Source: Gammaproteobacteria bacterium
GTDB taxonomy: Bacteria > Pseudomonadota > Gammaproteobacteria > SZUA-229
NCBI GenBank assembly: GCA_024278435.1
Contig: JAJRTD010000016.1
Coordinates: forward strand, 1 to 6,464
Length of the DNA: 6,464 nucleotides
Direction: 5' to 3'
Shown: positions 1 to 6,221 of the stretch, one piece after another
Layout: every line of letters begins with the position of its first letter
Position numbering within the stretch: the stretch's first letter is position 1
The notes under the pieces: generated by a model
Databases searched by the model: none
What the model was told of the DNA's origin: nothing
What the model saw: the letters and a program-made list of their open reading frames with translations, nothing else
Program-made: the position numbers and the translations under genes

Positions 1-555
1 CTCAACACCTGGGAAGTCGAACCCGACCAGGTGCTGGCCTCACAGGAGGTGCATGATATTTCCATTGCCATTGGCGTGGAGCCGGGCTCCTCCGAGTTAA
101 AGGACCTGCGTTACGGCAAAATCTGTATCCTGGCGGATGCAGACTCGGACGGTTACCACATTGCCACCCTGTTATGCGCCCTGTTTCTGCGCCATTTCCG
201 ACCGCTGGTTGAACAGGGCCATATCTATGTCGCCATGCCGCCGCTGTTCCGCATTGATGTAGGCAAGGAAGTTTTCTATGCGCTGGACGAGGCGGAAAAA
301 CAGGGCGTGCTGGACCGCATTGAAGCCGAGAAGATGCGTGGCAAGGTCGCGGTCACCCGCTTTAAAGGCCTGGGTGAAATGAACCCGATGCAGCTGCGGG
401 TCACCACCCTGTCGCCGGACACCCGTCGCCTGGTGCAGTTAACCCTGGGGTCAGGCAATAACAGTCACGCCATGCTGGATATGCTGCTGGCGAAAAAACG
501 CGCAGCCGACCGCAAGTCATGGCTGGAGAAGAAAGGCGCGTTGGCAGAGGTATAA
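1..555 (+). CDS. parE: DNA topoisomerase IV subunit B, C-terminal part
   Basis: Partial gene, open at the left edge; 184 residues are visible, ending in TAA at 553-555. ParE is the ATPase/TOPRIM subunit of topoisomerase IV, which with ParC decatenates daughter chromosomes and relaxes supercoils in the cytoplasm. Seen: the TOPRIM acidic motif LADADSDG, with Asp46, Asp48 and Asp50 of the visible stretch available for Mg2+, then HIATLLCALF, the FKGLGEMNP motif, and the family C-terminal run MLLAKKRAADR. These fit ParE better than GyrB, which has DVDGSHI at the acidic motif. By remembered E. coli numbering, the first visible residue is about Leu445 and the Ser of LASQEVHD is Ser458; both quinolone-related positions look wild type. 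One small difference is Tyr after DSDG where E. coli ParE has Leu. parC follows 151 bp downstream. The last three codons and the stop form one arm of a perfect palindrome (separate entry). Confidence 0.97.
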   Translation, partial: LNTWEVEPDQVLASQEVHDISIAIGVEPGSSELKDLRYGKICILADADSDGYHIATLLCALFLRHFRPLVEQGHIYVAMPPLFRIDVGKEVFYALDEAEKQGVLDRIEAEKMRGKVAVTRFKGLGEMNPMQLRVTTLSPDTRRLVQLTLGSGNNSHAMLDMLLAKKRAADRKSWLEKKGALAEV

Positions 556-572
556 CAAAGTTATACCTCTGC
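544..572. repeat. 13-bp perfect palindrome over the parE stop codon
   Basis: GCAGAGGTATAAC (544-556) is followed by AAA and its exact reverse complement (560-572). The left arm consists of the last three parE codons plus the TAA stop and one base. A 13-bp stem with a 3-nt loop should fold stably in the parE mRNA. No U-run follows; the next bases are AATGAAAAATG, so it is not a classical intrinsic terminator by itself. It could protect the 3' end of the message, or mark the edge of the adjoining repeat element. Confidence 0.85.
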
Positions 573-688
573 AATGAAAAATGAAAAGTGAAAAATGAAA
601 AATAAAAAAGCAAGACCGGGTTTACATGCGGTCGTTGTTTTTTTGTTTTCGTTTCTGATTTTTCATTTTTCACTTTTCACTTTTCATT
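573..688. repeat. Long-armed palindromic intergenic element (31-bp inverted repeat)
   Basis: Bases 573-603 and the reverse complement of 658-688 match at 30 of 31 positions (the difference is A at 581). The arms are built from short units of the type AATGAAAAATG and AAAAGTG. The 54-bp spacer holds a second nested hairpin (604-644, separate entry), so nearly the whole element can fold back on itself. There is no reading frame of its own; minus-strand translation gives only a low-complexity Phe/Lys-rich peptide. It looks like a non-autonomous MITE-like or REP-like element; repeats of this AATGAAAAGTG flavour occur in many environmental bacterial genomes as I remember, but I know no agreed name. 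It ends 18 bp before the parC start. Confidence 0.75.
604..644 (+). terminator. Terminator-like hairpin between parE and parC
   Basis: The core stem is GACCG (614-618) with CGGTC (629-633) around a 10-nt loop. It extends outward through an A-tract on the left (604-609) and a T-tract on the right (638-644), with one bulged G at 634 and one G-T pair. The GC core followed by GTTG and seven T's on the plus strand resembles an intrinsic terminator. Because A-rich sequence precedes the stem, it could also act from the other strand. If it works, parE and parC are not simply one transcript. The GC stem is short and the loop large, so strength is uncertain. Confidence 0.45.
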
Positions 689-706
689 TGAGCGATAGCG
701 AAATAT

Positions 707-2956
707 ATGAGTTCACAATCTGAATTAGAATTCGAAGGCATCGAGCAGCTGCCTCTTTCCGAGTTTACCGAAAGAGCCTACCTCGATTATTCCATGTACG
801 TCATTATGGACCGTGCCCTGCCGTTTATCGGCGACGGTCTGAAACCGGTGCAGCGGCGCATTGTCTATGCCATGTCGGAGCTGGGCCTGAGCGCCTCATC
901 CAAGCATAAAAAATCGGCGCGTACCGTGGGTGATGTGCTGGGTAAATATCATCCCCATGGCGACAGTGCCTGTTACGAGGCCATGGTGTTAATGGCGCAG
1001 CCGTTTTCCTACCGTTACCCGCTGGTAGACGGACAGGGCAACTGGGGCTCCTCGGACGATCCCAAGTCATTTGCCGCCATGCGTTACACCGAATCACGCC
1101 TGGGTAAATATGCCGAAGTCCTGCTCAGTGAGCTGGGGCAGGGCACGGTTGACTGGAAGCCGAATTTTGACGGTACCATGGACGAGCCGGAAACCCTGCC
1201 GGCAAGGCTGCCCAATATCCTGTTGAACGGCGGTACCGGTATTGCCGTCGGTATGGCCACCGATATTCCGCCGCATAACCTGAGAGAAGTGGCCAGCGCC
1301 TGTGTGCGGTTGCTGGAAAAGCCCAAATCAACGGTTGCCGAACTGTGTGAGCATATCCAGGGTCCGGATTTTCCCACCGATGCGGAAATCATTACCCCGA
1401 AAAAAGACATCCTGGCGATGTATGAAACCGGCCACGGTGCCATTCGCCAGCGCGCGGTTTACGAGATTGAAGACGGCGCGGTGATTATTACCGCGCTGCC
1501 GTACCAGGTATCCGGCAATAAAATCCTGGAACAGATCGCGGCGCAGATGATTGCCAAAAAACTGCCCATGGTGGAAGACCTGCGCGACGAGTCCGATCAT
1601 GAAAACCCGACCCGGCTGCTTATCCTGCCGCGATCCAATCGCGTCAATATTGAAGAGCTGATGACCCACCTGTTTGCTACCACCGACCTGGAACGCAGCT
1701 ACCGGGTTAATATGAATATGATCGGTATCAACCACCTGCCACAGGTTAAAAACCTGCGCCTGCTGCTGGAGGAATGGCTGAAATTCCGTACCGTCACCGT
1801 GCGCCGCCGCCTGCAATGGCGCCTGGACAAGGTCAATAAACGCCTGCATATTCTGGATGCACTGCTGGTCGCGTTTTTAAATATCGATGAAGTGATTGCC
1901 ATTATCCGCGAAAACGACAAGCCCAGGCCGGTATTGATGGCACGGTTCAAGATCAGTGATGTGCAGGCCGAAGCCATCCTTGATTTAAAACTGCGAAACC
2001 TGGCAAAACTCGAAGAAATGAAAATCCGCGGTGAGCAGGAAGAGCTGGAAGAGGAACGGGCCTACCTGGACAAGATACTGGGTTCAGCCGCCCGCCTGAA
2101 GACCCTGATCCGCAAGGAAATTATTGCCGATGCAGAAACCTACGGCGATGCGCGTCGCTCACCCATCGTGGAACGGGAGGCGGCACAGGCCATGGATGAA
2201 ACCGCGCTGATTTCCAGTGACCCGATCACCGTGGTGCTGTCCAGCAAGGGCTGGGTGCGCTCGGCCAGGGGCCATGAAATTGACCCGCAAAAACTGAATT
2301 ACAAGGCCGGCGATGATTACCAGGCATCGGCGACAGGCAAGAGTAACCAGATGGCGGTGTTCTTTGATTCCAGCGGTCGCGCCTATACCCTGCCGGCACA
2401 TAAGCTACCTTCCGCCCGTGGCCAGGGTGACCCGCTGACCGGCTATTTTACCCCGCCACCGGGCGCGCATTTTATCGGTGTGGCCATTGGTGATCCGGAT
2501 GAGCTGTACCTGCTGGCCAGTAATTTCGGTTACGGTTTTGTGGTGCGGCGGGGTGATATGCAGGCCGGCACTAAAAAAGGCAAGGCCGTGCTGAATGTCG
2601 GCAAGCAGGCGCTGGCGCTGCCGCCGGTAAAAATCAGCGAGCTGGAAAATGACCAGATTGCAGCGGTCAGTTCCGCCGGTCATATGCTGGTAACGCCGGT
2701 GGCACAGCTGCCGCAGATGGCCAGGGGCAAGGGCAATAAAATCATCAATATCCCGTCAAAACTGTTAAAAGCCGGTGAGGAACTTGTGGCGGCAATCACA
2801 GTCGTAGCACAGGGTAGAAAACTGGTTGTGCATTCAGGTAAAAAATACAAAACCATGAAAGCCGCTGAACTGGAAGCTTATGCCGGTGAGCGTGGACGTC
2901 GGGGCCTGAAACTGTCGCAGGGTTACCGTGTGGTTGACCGGCTGGTAGTGGAGTAA
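707..2956 (+). CDS. parC: DNA topoisomerase IV subunit A
   Basis: Complete, 749 residues (E. coli ParC is about 752). ParC is the DNA-cleaving subunit of topoisomerase IV and forms a heterotetramer with ParE. The N-terminal breakage-reunion domain (about 25-490) contains [13 protein letters not shown] (28-40), [10 protein letters not shown], the helix with [10 protein letters not shown], the catalytic Arg126-Tyr127 in AAMRYTES, and [10 protein letters not shown] (175-184) with the DNA-intercalating Ile. A charged coiled region (about 435-475) leads to the C-terminal beta-pinwheel (about 500-749), with repeated strand motifs such as [27 protein letters not shown] and [11 protein letters not shown]. 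Ser87 and Glu91, equivalent to E. coli Ser80 and Glu84, are wild type, so no common ParC quinolone-resistance change is present. The ATG at 707 adds about seven residues relative to E. coli; no good Shine-Dalgarno precedes it. The palindromic element upstream ends at 688, within the 5' leader. Confidence 0.97.
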   Translation: MSSQSELEFEGIEQLPLSEFTERAYLDYSMYVIMDRALPFIGDGLKPVQRRIVYAMSELGLSASSKHKKSARTVGDVLGKYHPHGDSACYEAMVLMAQPFSYRYPLVDGQGNWGSSDDPKSFAAMRYTESRLGKYAEVLLSELGQGTVDWKPNFDGTMDEPETLPARLPNILLNGGTGIAVGMATDIPPHNLREVASACVRLLEKPKSTVAELCEHIQGPDFPTDAEIITPKKDILAMYETGHGAIRQRAVYEIEDGAVIITALPYQVSGNKILEQIAAQMIAKKLPMVEDLRDESDHENPTRLLILPRSNRVNIEELMTHLFATTDLERSYRVNMNMIGINHLPQVKNLRLLLEEWLKFRTVTVRRRLQWRLDKVNKRLHILDALLVAFLNIDEVIAIIRENDKPRPVLMARFKISDVQAEAILDLKLRNLAKLEEMKIRGEQEELEEERAYLDKILGSAARLKTLIRKEIIADAETYGDARRSPIVEREAAQAMDETALISSDPITVVLSSKGWVRSARGHEIDPQKLNYKAGDDYQASATGKSNQMAVFFDSSGRAYTLPAHKLPSARGQGDPLTGYFTPPPGAHFIGVAIGDPDELYLLASNFGYGFVVRRGDMQAGTKKGKAVLNVGKQALALPPVKISELENDQIAAVSSAGHMLVTPVAQLPQMARGKGNKIINIPSKLLKAGEELVAAITVVAQGRKLVVHSGKKYKTMKAAELEAYAGERGRRGLKLSQGYRVVDRLVVE

Positions 2957-2970
2957 CGGTAGCGTCCACT
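2947..2970. repeat. Short palindrome around the parC stop codon
   Basis: AGTGGA (2947-2952) pairs with TCCACT (2965-2970); the TAA stop (2954-2956) lies in the 12-nt loop. A 6-bp stem with a large loop is weak and may be chance. It is listed because the other complete gene ends here also carry palindromes at or over the stop. No T-run follows. Confidence 0.3.
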
Positions 2971-2993
2971 TGAAAAATTAAATAGTGTCATCA
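2969..2993 (+). promoter_or_regulatory. Possible heat-shock (sigma-32-like) promoter for htpX
   Basis: CTTGAAA at 2969-2975 is identical to the sigma-32 -35 consensus known from E. coli. About 10 bp downstream, TGTCATCA (2986-2993) is only a poor match to the -10 consensus CCCCATNT. htpX is a heat-shock gene in E. coli, so the placement makes sense, but the leader would be about 130 nt and would include the whole palindromic repeat. This is a tentative call. Confidence 0.25.
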
Positions 2994-2998
2994 TTTTT

Positions 2999-3096
2999 TA
3001 CCACAGAGACACGGAGAACACAGAGAAAAACTTTTTGTAGTTGTTTTTTTTCGCCTGCGGCGAAAAAAACAATAAAAACTCTGTGCCTCTTTGGTG
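2999..3096. repeat. CACAGAGACAC-type palindromic repeat upstream of htpX
   Basis: The left arm at 2999-3016 (ACCACAGAGACACGGAG) matches the reverse complement of 3079-3096 at 14 of 18 positions; the left side continues with a second ACACAGAG unit. The centre (3041-3072) is a near-perfect hairpin: TTG, eight T's, CGCC, loop TGC, GGCG, seven A's, CAA, with one unpaired T. The same motif read in translation gives the familiar spurious peptide ending LCSPCLCGKK. As I remember, repeats beginning ACCACAGAGACACAGAG are widespread in environmental bacterial genomes. It is non-coding and lies in the leader of htpX, ending 30 bp before the start codon. It shares GTTGTTTTTTT with the parE-parC element, but its arms are otherwise unrelated. 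Confidence 0.65.
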
Positions 3097-3117
3097 AAAT
3101 TGTTTTTAAAAAAAACT

Positions 3118-3122
3118 GAGGT
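3118..3122 (+). promoter_or_regulatory. Ribosome binding site of htpX
   Basis: GAGGT lies 4 nt before the ATG at 3127, within TGAGGT. It is a good Shine-Dalgarno match on the close side of normal spacing and supports this start. Confidence 0.7.
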
Positions 3123-3126
3123 ATAA

Positions 3127-4017
3127 ATGAAACGTATCGGTTTATTTATTTTAACCAACCTGGCTGTGCTGCTTGTCTTAAGCGTTGTGCTCAGCCTGCT
3201 GGGTGTGGATTCACTGCTGGCGGAAAACGGGGTTGATCTTAACCTGCAGGCACTGCTGATTTTTTCTGCCGTTTTTGGCATGGGCGGTTCATTTATTTCA
3301 CTGGCCATGTCCAAATGGTCGGCCAAACGCATGACCGGTGCGCAGGTCATTACCCGGCCGGCCAATAAAAGCCAGCAATGGTTGCTGGAAACGGTCGCAC
3401 GACTGGCGCAACAGGCCGGTATTGCCATGCCGGAAGTGGCCATCTATAACTCGCCGGATGTGAATGCTTTTGCTACCGGTATGAGCAAAAACAAGGCGCT
3501 GGTTGCAGTGAGCACAGGGCTGATAGAAAACATGAAAATGGACGAGGCGGAAGCCGTGCTTGCGCACGAGGTCAGTCATGTCGCGAATGGTGACATGGTG
3601 ACCCTGGCACTGATACAGGGCGTGGTTAATACCTTTGTGATTTTTGCTTCACGCGTAGTTGGTCATATTGTTGACCGTGTGATCCTGAAAAACGAACGGG
3701 GTTACGGTATCGGTTATTATATTTCATCGATTATTGCGCAGATTGTTTTCGGTATTCTGGCCAGCACGATCGTGATGTATTTTTCACGGCTGAGAGAGTT
3801 CAAGGCCGATGCGGGTGCCGCACAGCTGGCCGGCAGTGAAAAAATGATTGCTGCCCTGCAGCGCCTGCAGGCGATTCACCAGCCATCGCGGCTGCCCGAA
3901 CAGATGGCCGCATTCGGTATCAACGGTGGTTTTGCCGAAGGCTTTAAAAAACTGTTCTTAAGTCATCCGCCACTGGAAGAACGGATCGCCGCCTTGCGTG
4001 AACGCCAGATTTCCTAA
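3127..4017 (+). CDS. htpX: Membrane zinc metalloprotease HtpX
   Basis: Complete, 296 residues (E. coli HtpX is 293). HtpX is an M48-family inner-membrane endopeptidase that degrades misfolded membrane proteins together with FtsH. Seen: two N-terminal hydrophobic segments (about 4-26 and 41-61), a soluble stretch with NAFATG (113-118), the zinc motif HEVSH (His147, Glu148, His151), further hydrophobic segments (about 157-177 and 198-218), and REFKADAGA, in which Glu224 is the likely third zinc ligand. The C-terminus has [13 protein letters not shown], typical of the family. All catalytic residues are present. The start follows a clear GAGGT ribosome site. It is preceded by a palindromic repeat and a possible heat-shock -35 box, and followed by a strong hairpin and T-run. 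It converges on the fimX-like gene. Its position between parC and fimX is not one I remember from Pseudomonas. Confidence 0.97.
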   Translation: MKRIGLFILTNLAVLLVLSVVLSLLGVDSLLAENGVDLNLQALLIFSAVFGMGGSFISLAMSKWSAKRMTGAQVITRPANKSQQWLLETVARLAQQAGIAMPEVAIYNSPDVNAFATGMSKNKALVAVSTGLIENMKMDEAEAVLAHEVSHVANGDMVTLALIQGVVNTFVIFASRVVGHIVDRVILKNERGYGIGYYISSIIAQIVFGILASTIVMYFSRLREFKADAGAAQLAGSEKMIAALQRLQAIHQPSRLPEQMAAFGINGGFAEGFKKLFLSHPPLEERIAALRERQIS

Positions 4018-4035
4018 AGTAATAATTATTTACTT
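4017..4035. repeat. AT-rich palindrome abutting the htpX stop
   Basis: AAGTAA (4017-4022) pairs with TTACTT (4030-4035) over a 7-nt loop; the first base is the last base of the htpX TAA (4015-4017). CTTCGAAG (4033-4040) next to it is self-complementary. The stem is weak and AT-rich, so this may be chance. Confidence 0.3.
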
Positions 4036-4045
4036 CGAAGGTATG

Positions 4046-4079
4046 CTGCAATCGTCTCTGACGATTGCAGTACATTTTT
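4046..4079 (+). terminator. Intrinsic terminator of htpX
   Basis: CTGCAATCGTC (4046-4056), loop TCT, and the exact complement (4060-4070) form an 11-bp perfect stem. It is followed by TACA and five T's (4075-4079), which suits termination of plus-strand transcription about 30-60 nt after the htpX stop. The same hairpin also lies after the facing fimX-like gene, but on the minus strand it lacks a U-run (CATACC follows), so any effect in that direction is uncertain. Confidence 0.7.
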
Positions 4080-4100
4080 CATTGTTAAGCGAAGCTTAAC
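4073..4100 (-). repeat. Palindrome over the fimX stop followed by AATGAAAAATG
   Basis: On the minus strand GTTAAGC, loop TTC and GCTTAAC form a perfect 7-bp palindrome (4084-4100) that contains the TAA stop of the fimX-like gene (4096-4098). The very next bases are AATGAAAAATG (4083 down to 4073). The same 11-mer, in the same position relative to a stop-codon palindrome, occurs after parE at 573-583, although the palindromes differ in sequence. Here it is short and has no long inverted partner. Confidence 0.6.
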
Positions 4101-6186
4101 CCGACATTTCAGTAAAGTCATATTCCATCTCCGGCAACGGTTCCTGCAGGAAATATCCCTGGATAAAGTTGATACCCATGCCCCACAGTACGGATAAACT
4201 GCTTGCATCCGGTACCTGCTGGGCAATGGACAGTTTGCCCAGTTCGGCAGCCTGTTCGGCTATGGCCTTGATTGTTTCCTGGTTCTGCGGGTTTTCCGTC
4301 AGGTCATCCATAAAGCTGCTGGAGATCCTGATGTAGTCAGCATGTATATGGTTTAGCAACTGGAACGGGTTGGTGCCGGTGCCGAAATCATCAAGTATAA
4401 AGCCGCATTTCAGTTGTTTCAGCTGGTGCGACAGGTTCTTGGTGTTTTTCAGATTGGTGACGGCAACGGTTTCCTTCACTTCAAAATTTAATGTGTATTC
4501 CGGGATGCCGTTTTCTTTAATCTGGTAGCTTAACCAGTCGATCAGGGTGTCATCCTTGAGTGATGAGGCCGACAGCTTGATAAAGAAACGGGTGTTTTTA
4601 TTCAGTCCTTTTCTGATACTGTGGTCTTTTATGGTGCGATCAAGTACCCAGCGGTCAATGGCAATGGCCATGCCGATACGTTCGGCGGCAGGCAGGAAAT
4701 CCTGGGGCATGATGAGCTGGTCGCTGTCCTCGGTTTCCAGTCTGACAAAAACCTCATAGCGTTCATCGGTGTCACCGTGCAGGCTGACAATGGGCTGGTA
4801 GTGCAGTACAAAACGGTCATGTTTAAGCGCTTCGGTAAGCTGTATCTTGAACTTGGCGTCCATCTCGTGGCGGGTCAGTTCGCCTTTTTCCGGTACATAG
4901 GAATGAATTTGTGCGGCGCCCCTGGAAACCGCAGTAGCCAGTGCCTTTTCCGAACGAGCCAGAATATCGTTGTATTCAGGTGAGTCGCGGTCGATAAGTG
5001 CAATGCCGATTGATGCCGTGGTATTGATATGGGTGTCGTTAATATTGGTTTCCAGCTGCTCTATGGCTTTCTGGAATTGTGCGGCATAAGTCTCGATGTT
5101 CTCGCTGTTGTAATCGATGGCGATAACGCTGAAACTGTCATGCGAGTAGCGGGAAAGAATGTCATTGTCATTGACAACGCTGCTGAGGGCCTTGGCCGCA
5201 TCAACAAGGTACTGATCGGACTCAATGACACCGACGGAATTCTTGATTTCATCAAAATTATCAATCCGGATTTCCATCAGGGCGGCAGTGAATTCCCCCT
5301 GCTCGCAGCTTGCGATGACGCTTTCCAGTCGTTCTATGCAATACTGGCGATTGAACAGGCCGGTCAGCTGGTCCTTCTGGCTCAGCATTTTTAACTGGCG
5401 TTCAAGCTCTTCAGAATTGGTGTCTTCTTTGCGGATAATGATCTGGATACAGGGCTCGCCGTCAATTTGCGCCGATGAAAACTCCATTTCGCCGCTAAAC
5501 TCTTCACCGTCCGGTTTGCGTAACGTGGTTTCGTGCTTCTCTATTCCACCTTCACCCTTAGTGTAGTTTCTTAGAAAAGATTTGAATTCATCACGGCCGT
5601 CGATGGCAACCATGTCGAGAACCGGCAGTCCTTCCAGGTCATCGGATTCTTCTATACCAAACATGTCCAGGTAGGAGCGGTTTGAATAGACATGCATGCC
5701 TTCATGGATGTAGGCAATGGCGTCGCGTGAACTGTCGAGCAGGGAGTTGCAGCGAAGTTCGGATTCATTAAAAGCTTTTGTCAGGCTGGATATCTGCCTG
5801 GCACAGATCAGTGAGCGGTGTTCGCGGGCGATAATCAATAACAGGTGGTCGATATTAACAAAGCTGGTGGCGTCGACGGCACCGGTGCGCATGGCGGTAA
5901 CAACGTCCGGTTGCTCTGTTTTGTTGACTGCAATGACCCGGCAGTTTTCTGCTTTTTTGTCTTTTTTCAGGCAGTCAATGGTCTGTTTGAGGGAAATGAA
6001 TTCCATGCCCTCGAAGTAAATGACAAGATCGGGAACCTGTGCGCCCAGGGCGTCGGTAAAGTCCTCGTCATCTTCAACACGCGTTGATCTTGCAGTGTAG
6101 CCCGCTGCCCGTAATGTGCTGATGATTTTTTCTTCATTGTCGAAGGAGTCGTCAATGACAATCAGGTTAATTATTTTATCTTCCAC
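4096..6186 (-). CDS. fimX: FimX-type REC-PAS-GGDEF-EAL c-di-GMP effector
   Basis: Complete, 696 residues (P. aeruginosa FimX is about 691). FimX is a cytoplasmic c-di-GMP receptor that promotes type IV pilus assembly and twitching motility. Domains: receiver-like (about 5-125), PAS (about 141-253), GGDEF (about 268-432), EAL (about 444-690); no membrane segment is evident. The receiver keeps Asp12-Asp13 but has Phe58 at the expected phospho-acceptor position. GGDEF is replaced by SHDSF (348-352). EAL is replaced by EVF (478-480). DDFGTG (599-604) is kept but followed by TNPF, as in FimX, where I recall an NPF motif at this place. The KID motif reads RIS (620-622), and the late catalytic Glu segment reads QQVPD (656-660). 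QPIVSL (464-469) and Arg482 remain, suggesting nucleotide binding without synthesis or hydrolysis. The start is GTG (6184-6186) with an in-frame TAA directly upstream and a weak TGGA 8 nt before it. The alternative is another degenerate dual-domain c-di-GMP protein. Confidence 0.82.
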   Translation of the reverse strand: MEDKIINLIVIDDSFDNEEKIISTLRAAGYTARSTRVEDDEDFTDALGAQVPDLVIYFEGMEFISLKQTIDCLKKDKKAENCRVIAVNKTEQPDVVTAMRTGAVDATSFVNIDHLLLIIAREHRSLICARQISSLTKAFNESELRCNSLLDSSRDAIAYIHEGMHVYSNRSYLDMFGIEESDDLEGLPVLDMVAIDGRDEFKSFLRNYTKGEGGIEKHETTLRKPDGEEFSGEMEFSSAQIDGEPCIQIIIRKEDTNSEELERQLKMLSQKDQLTGLFNRQYCIERLESVIASCEQGEFTAALMEIRIDNFDEIKNSVGVIESDQYLVDAAKALSSVVNDNDILSRYSHDSFSVIAIDYNSENIETYAAQFQKAIEQLETNINDTHINTTASIGIALIDRDSPEYNDILARSEKALATAVSRGAAQIHSYVPEKGELTRHEMDAKFKIQLTEALKHDRFVLHYQPIVSLHGDTDERYEVFVRLETEDSDQLIMPQDFLPAAERIGMAIAIDRWVLDRTIKDHSIRKGLNKNTRFFIKLSASSLKDDTLIDWLSYQIKENGIPEYTLNFEVKETVAVTNLKNTKNLSHQLKQLKCGFILDDFGTGTNPFQLLNHIHADYIRISSSFMDDLTENPQNQETIKAIAEQAAELGKLSIAQQVPDASSLSVLWGMGINFIQGYFLQEPLPEMEYDFTEMSG

Positions 6187-6221
6187 TTAGGGTATCCAGA
6201 AAAATGAAATATTGCAGAGGA

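Noticed and set aside
401..673. Minus-strand reading frame of 90 codons across the parE end and the spacer
   Set aside because: Its first third is the translated low-complexity repeat (Lys/Phe-rich) and the rest is antisense to parE; no ribosome site or recognisable protein.
573..688. CRISPR array suggested by repeated AATGAAAA units
   Set aside because: Units are short, contiguous and arranged as one inverted repeat; there are no regular spacers.
965..979. Quinolone-resistance mutation in ParC
   Set aside because: Codons for Ser87 (AGT) and Glu91 (GAG), equivalent to E. coli Ser80 and Glu84, are both wild type.
1084..1849. Long antisense frames inside parC
   Set aside because: They overlap fully conserved ParC coding sequence and resemble no protein I know; expected shadows in a gene of this composition.
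3041..3072. Intrinsic terminator at the T8-CGCC/GGCG-A7 hairpin
   Set aside because: On either strand the stem is followed by A's, not T's, and lies upstream of the htpX start, so classical termination is not supported.
2991..3443. Minus-strand frame of 150 codons across the htpX start
   Set aside because: It begins within the CACAGAG repeat and then runs antisense to the conserved htpX coding sequence; the peptide from the repeat is a familiar spurious product.
5131..5145. An active diguanylate cyclase site in the GGDEF domain
   Set aside because: The signature reads SHDSF; the Gly-Gly and Glu needed for catalysis are absent.
4547..6087. Several plus-strand frames of 70-121 codons inside the fimX-like gene
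   Set aside because: All are antisense to a continuous, domain-consistent 696-residue protein.
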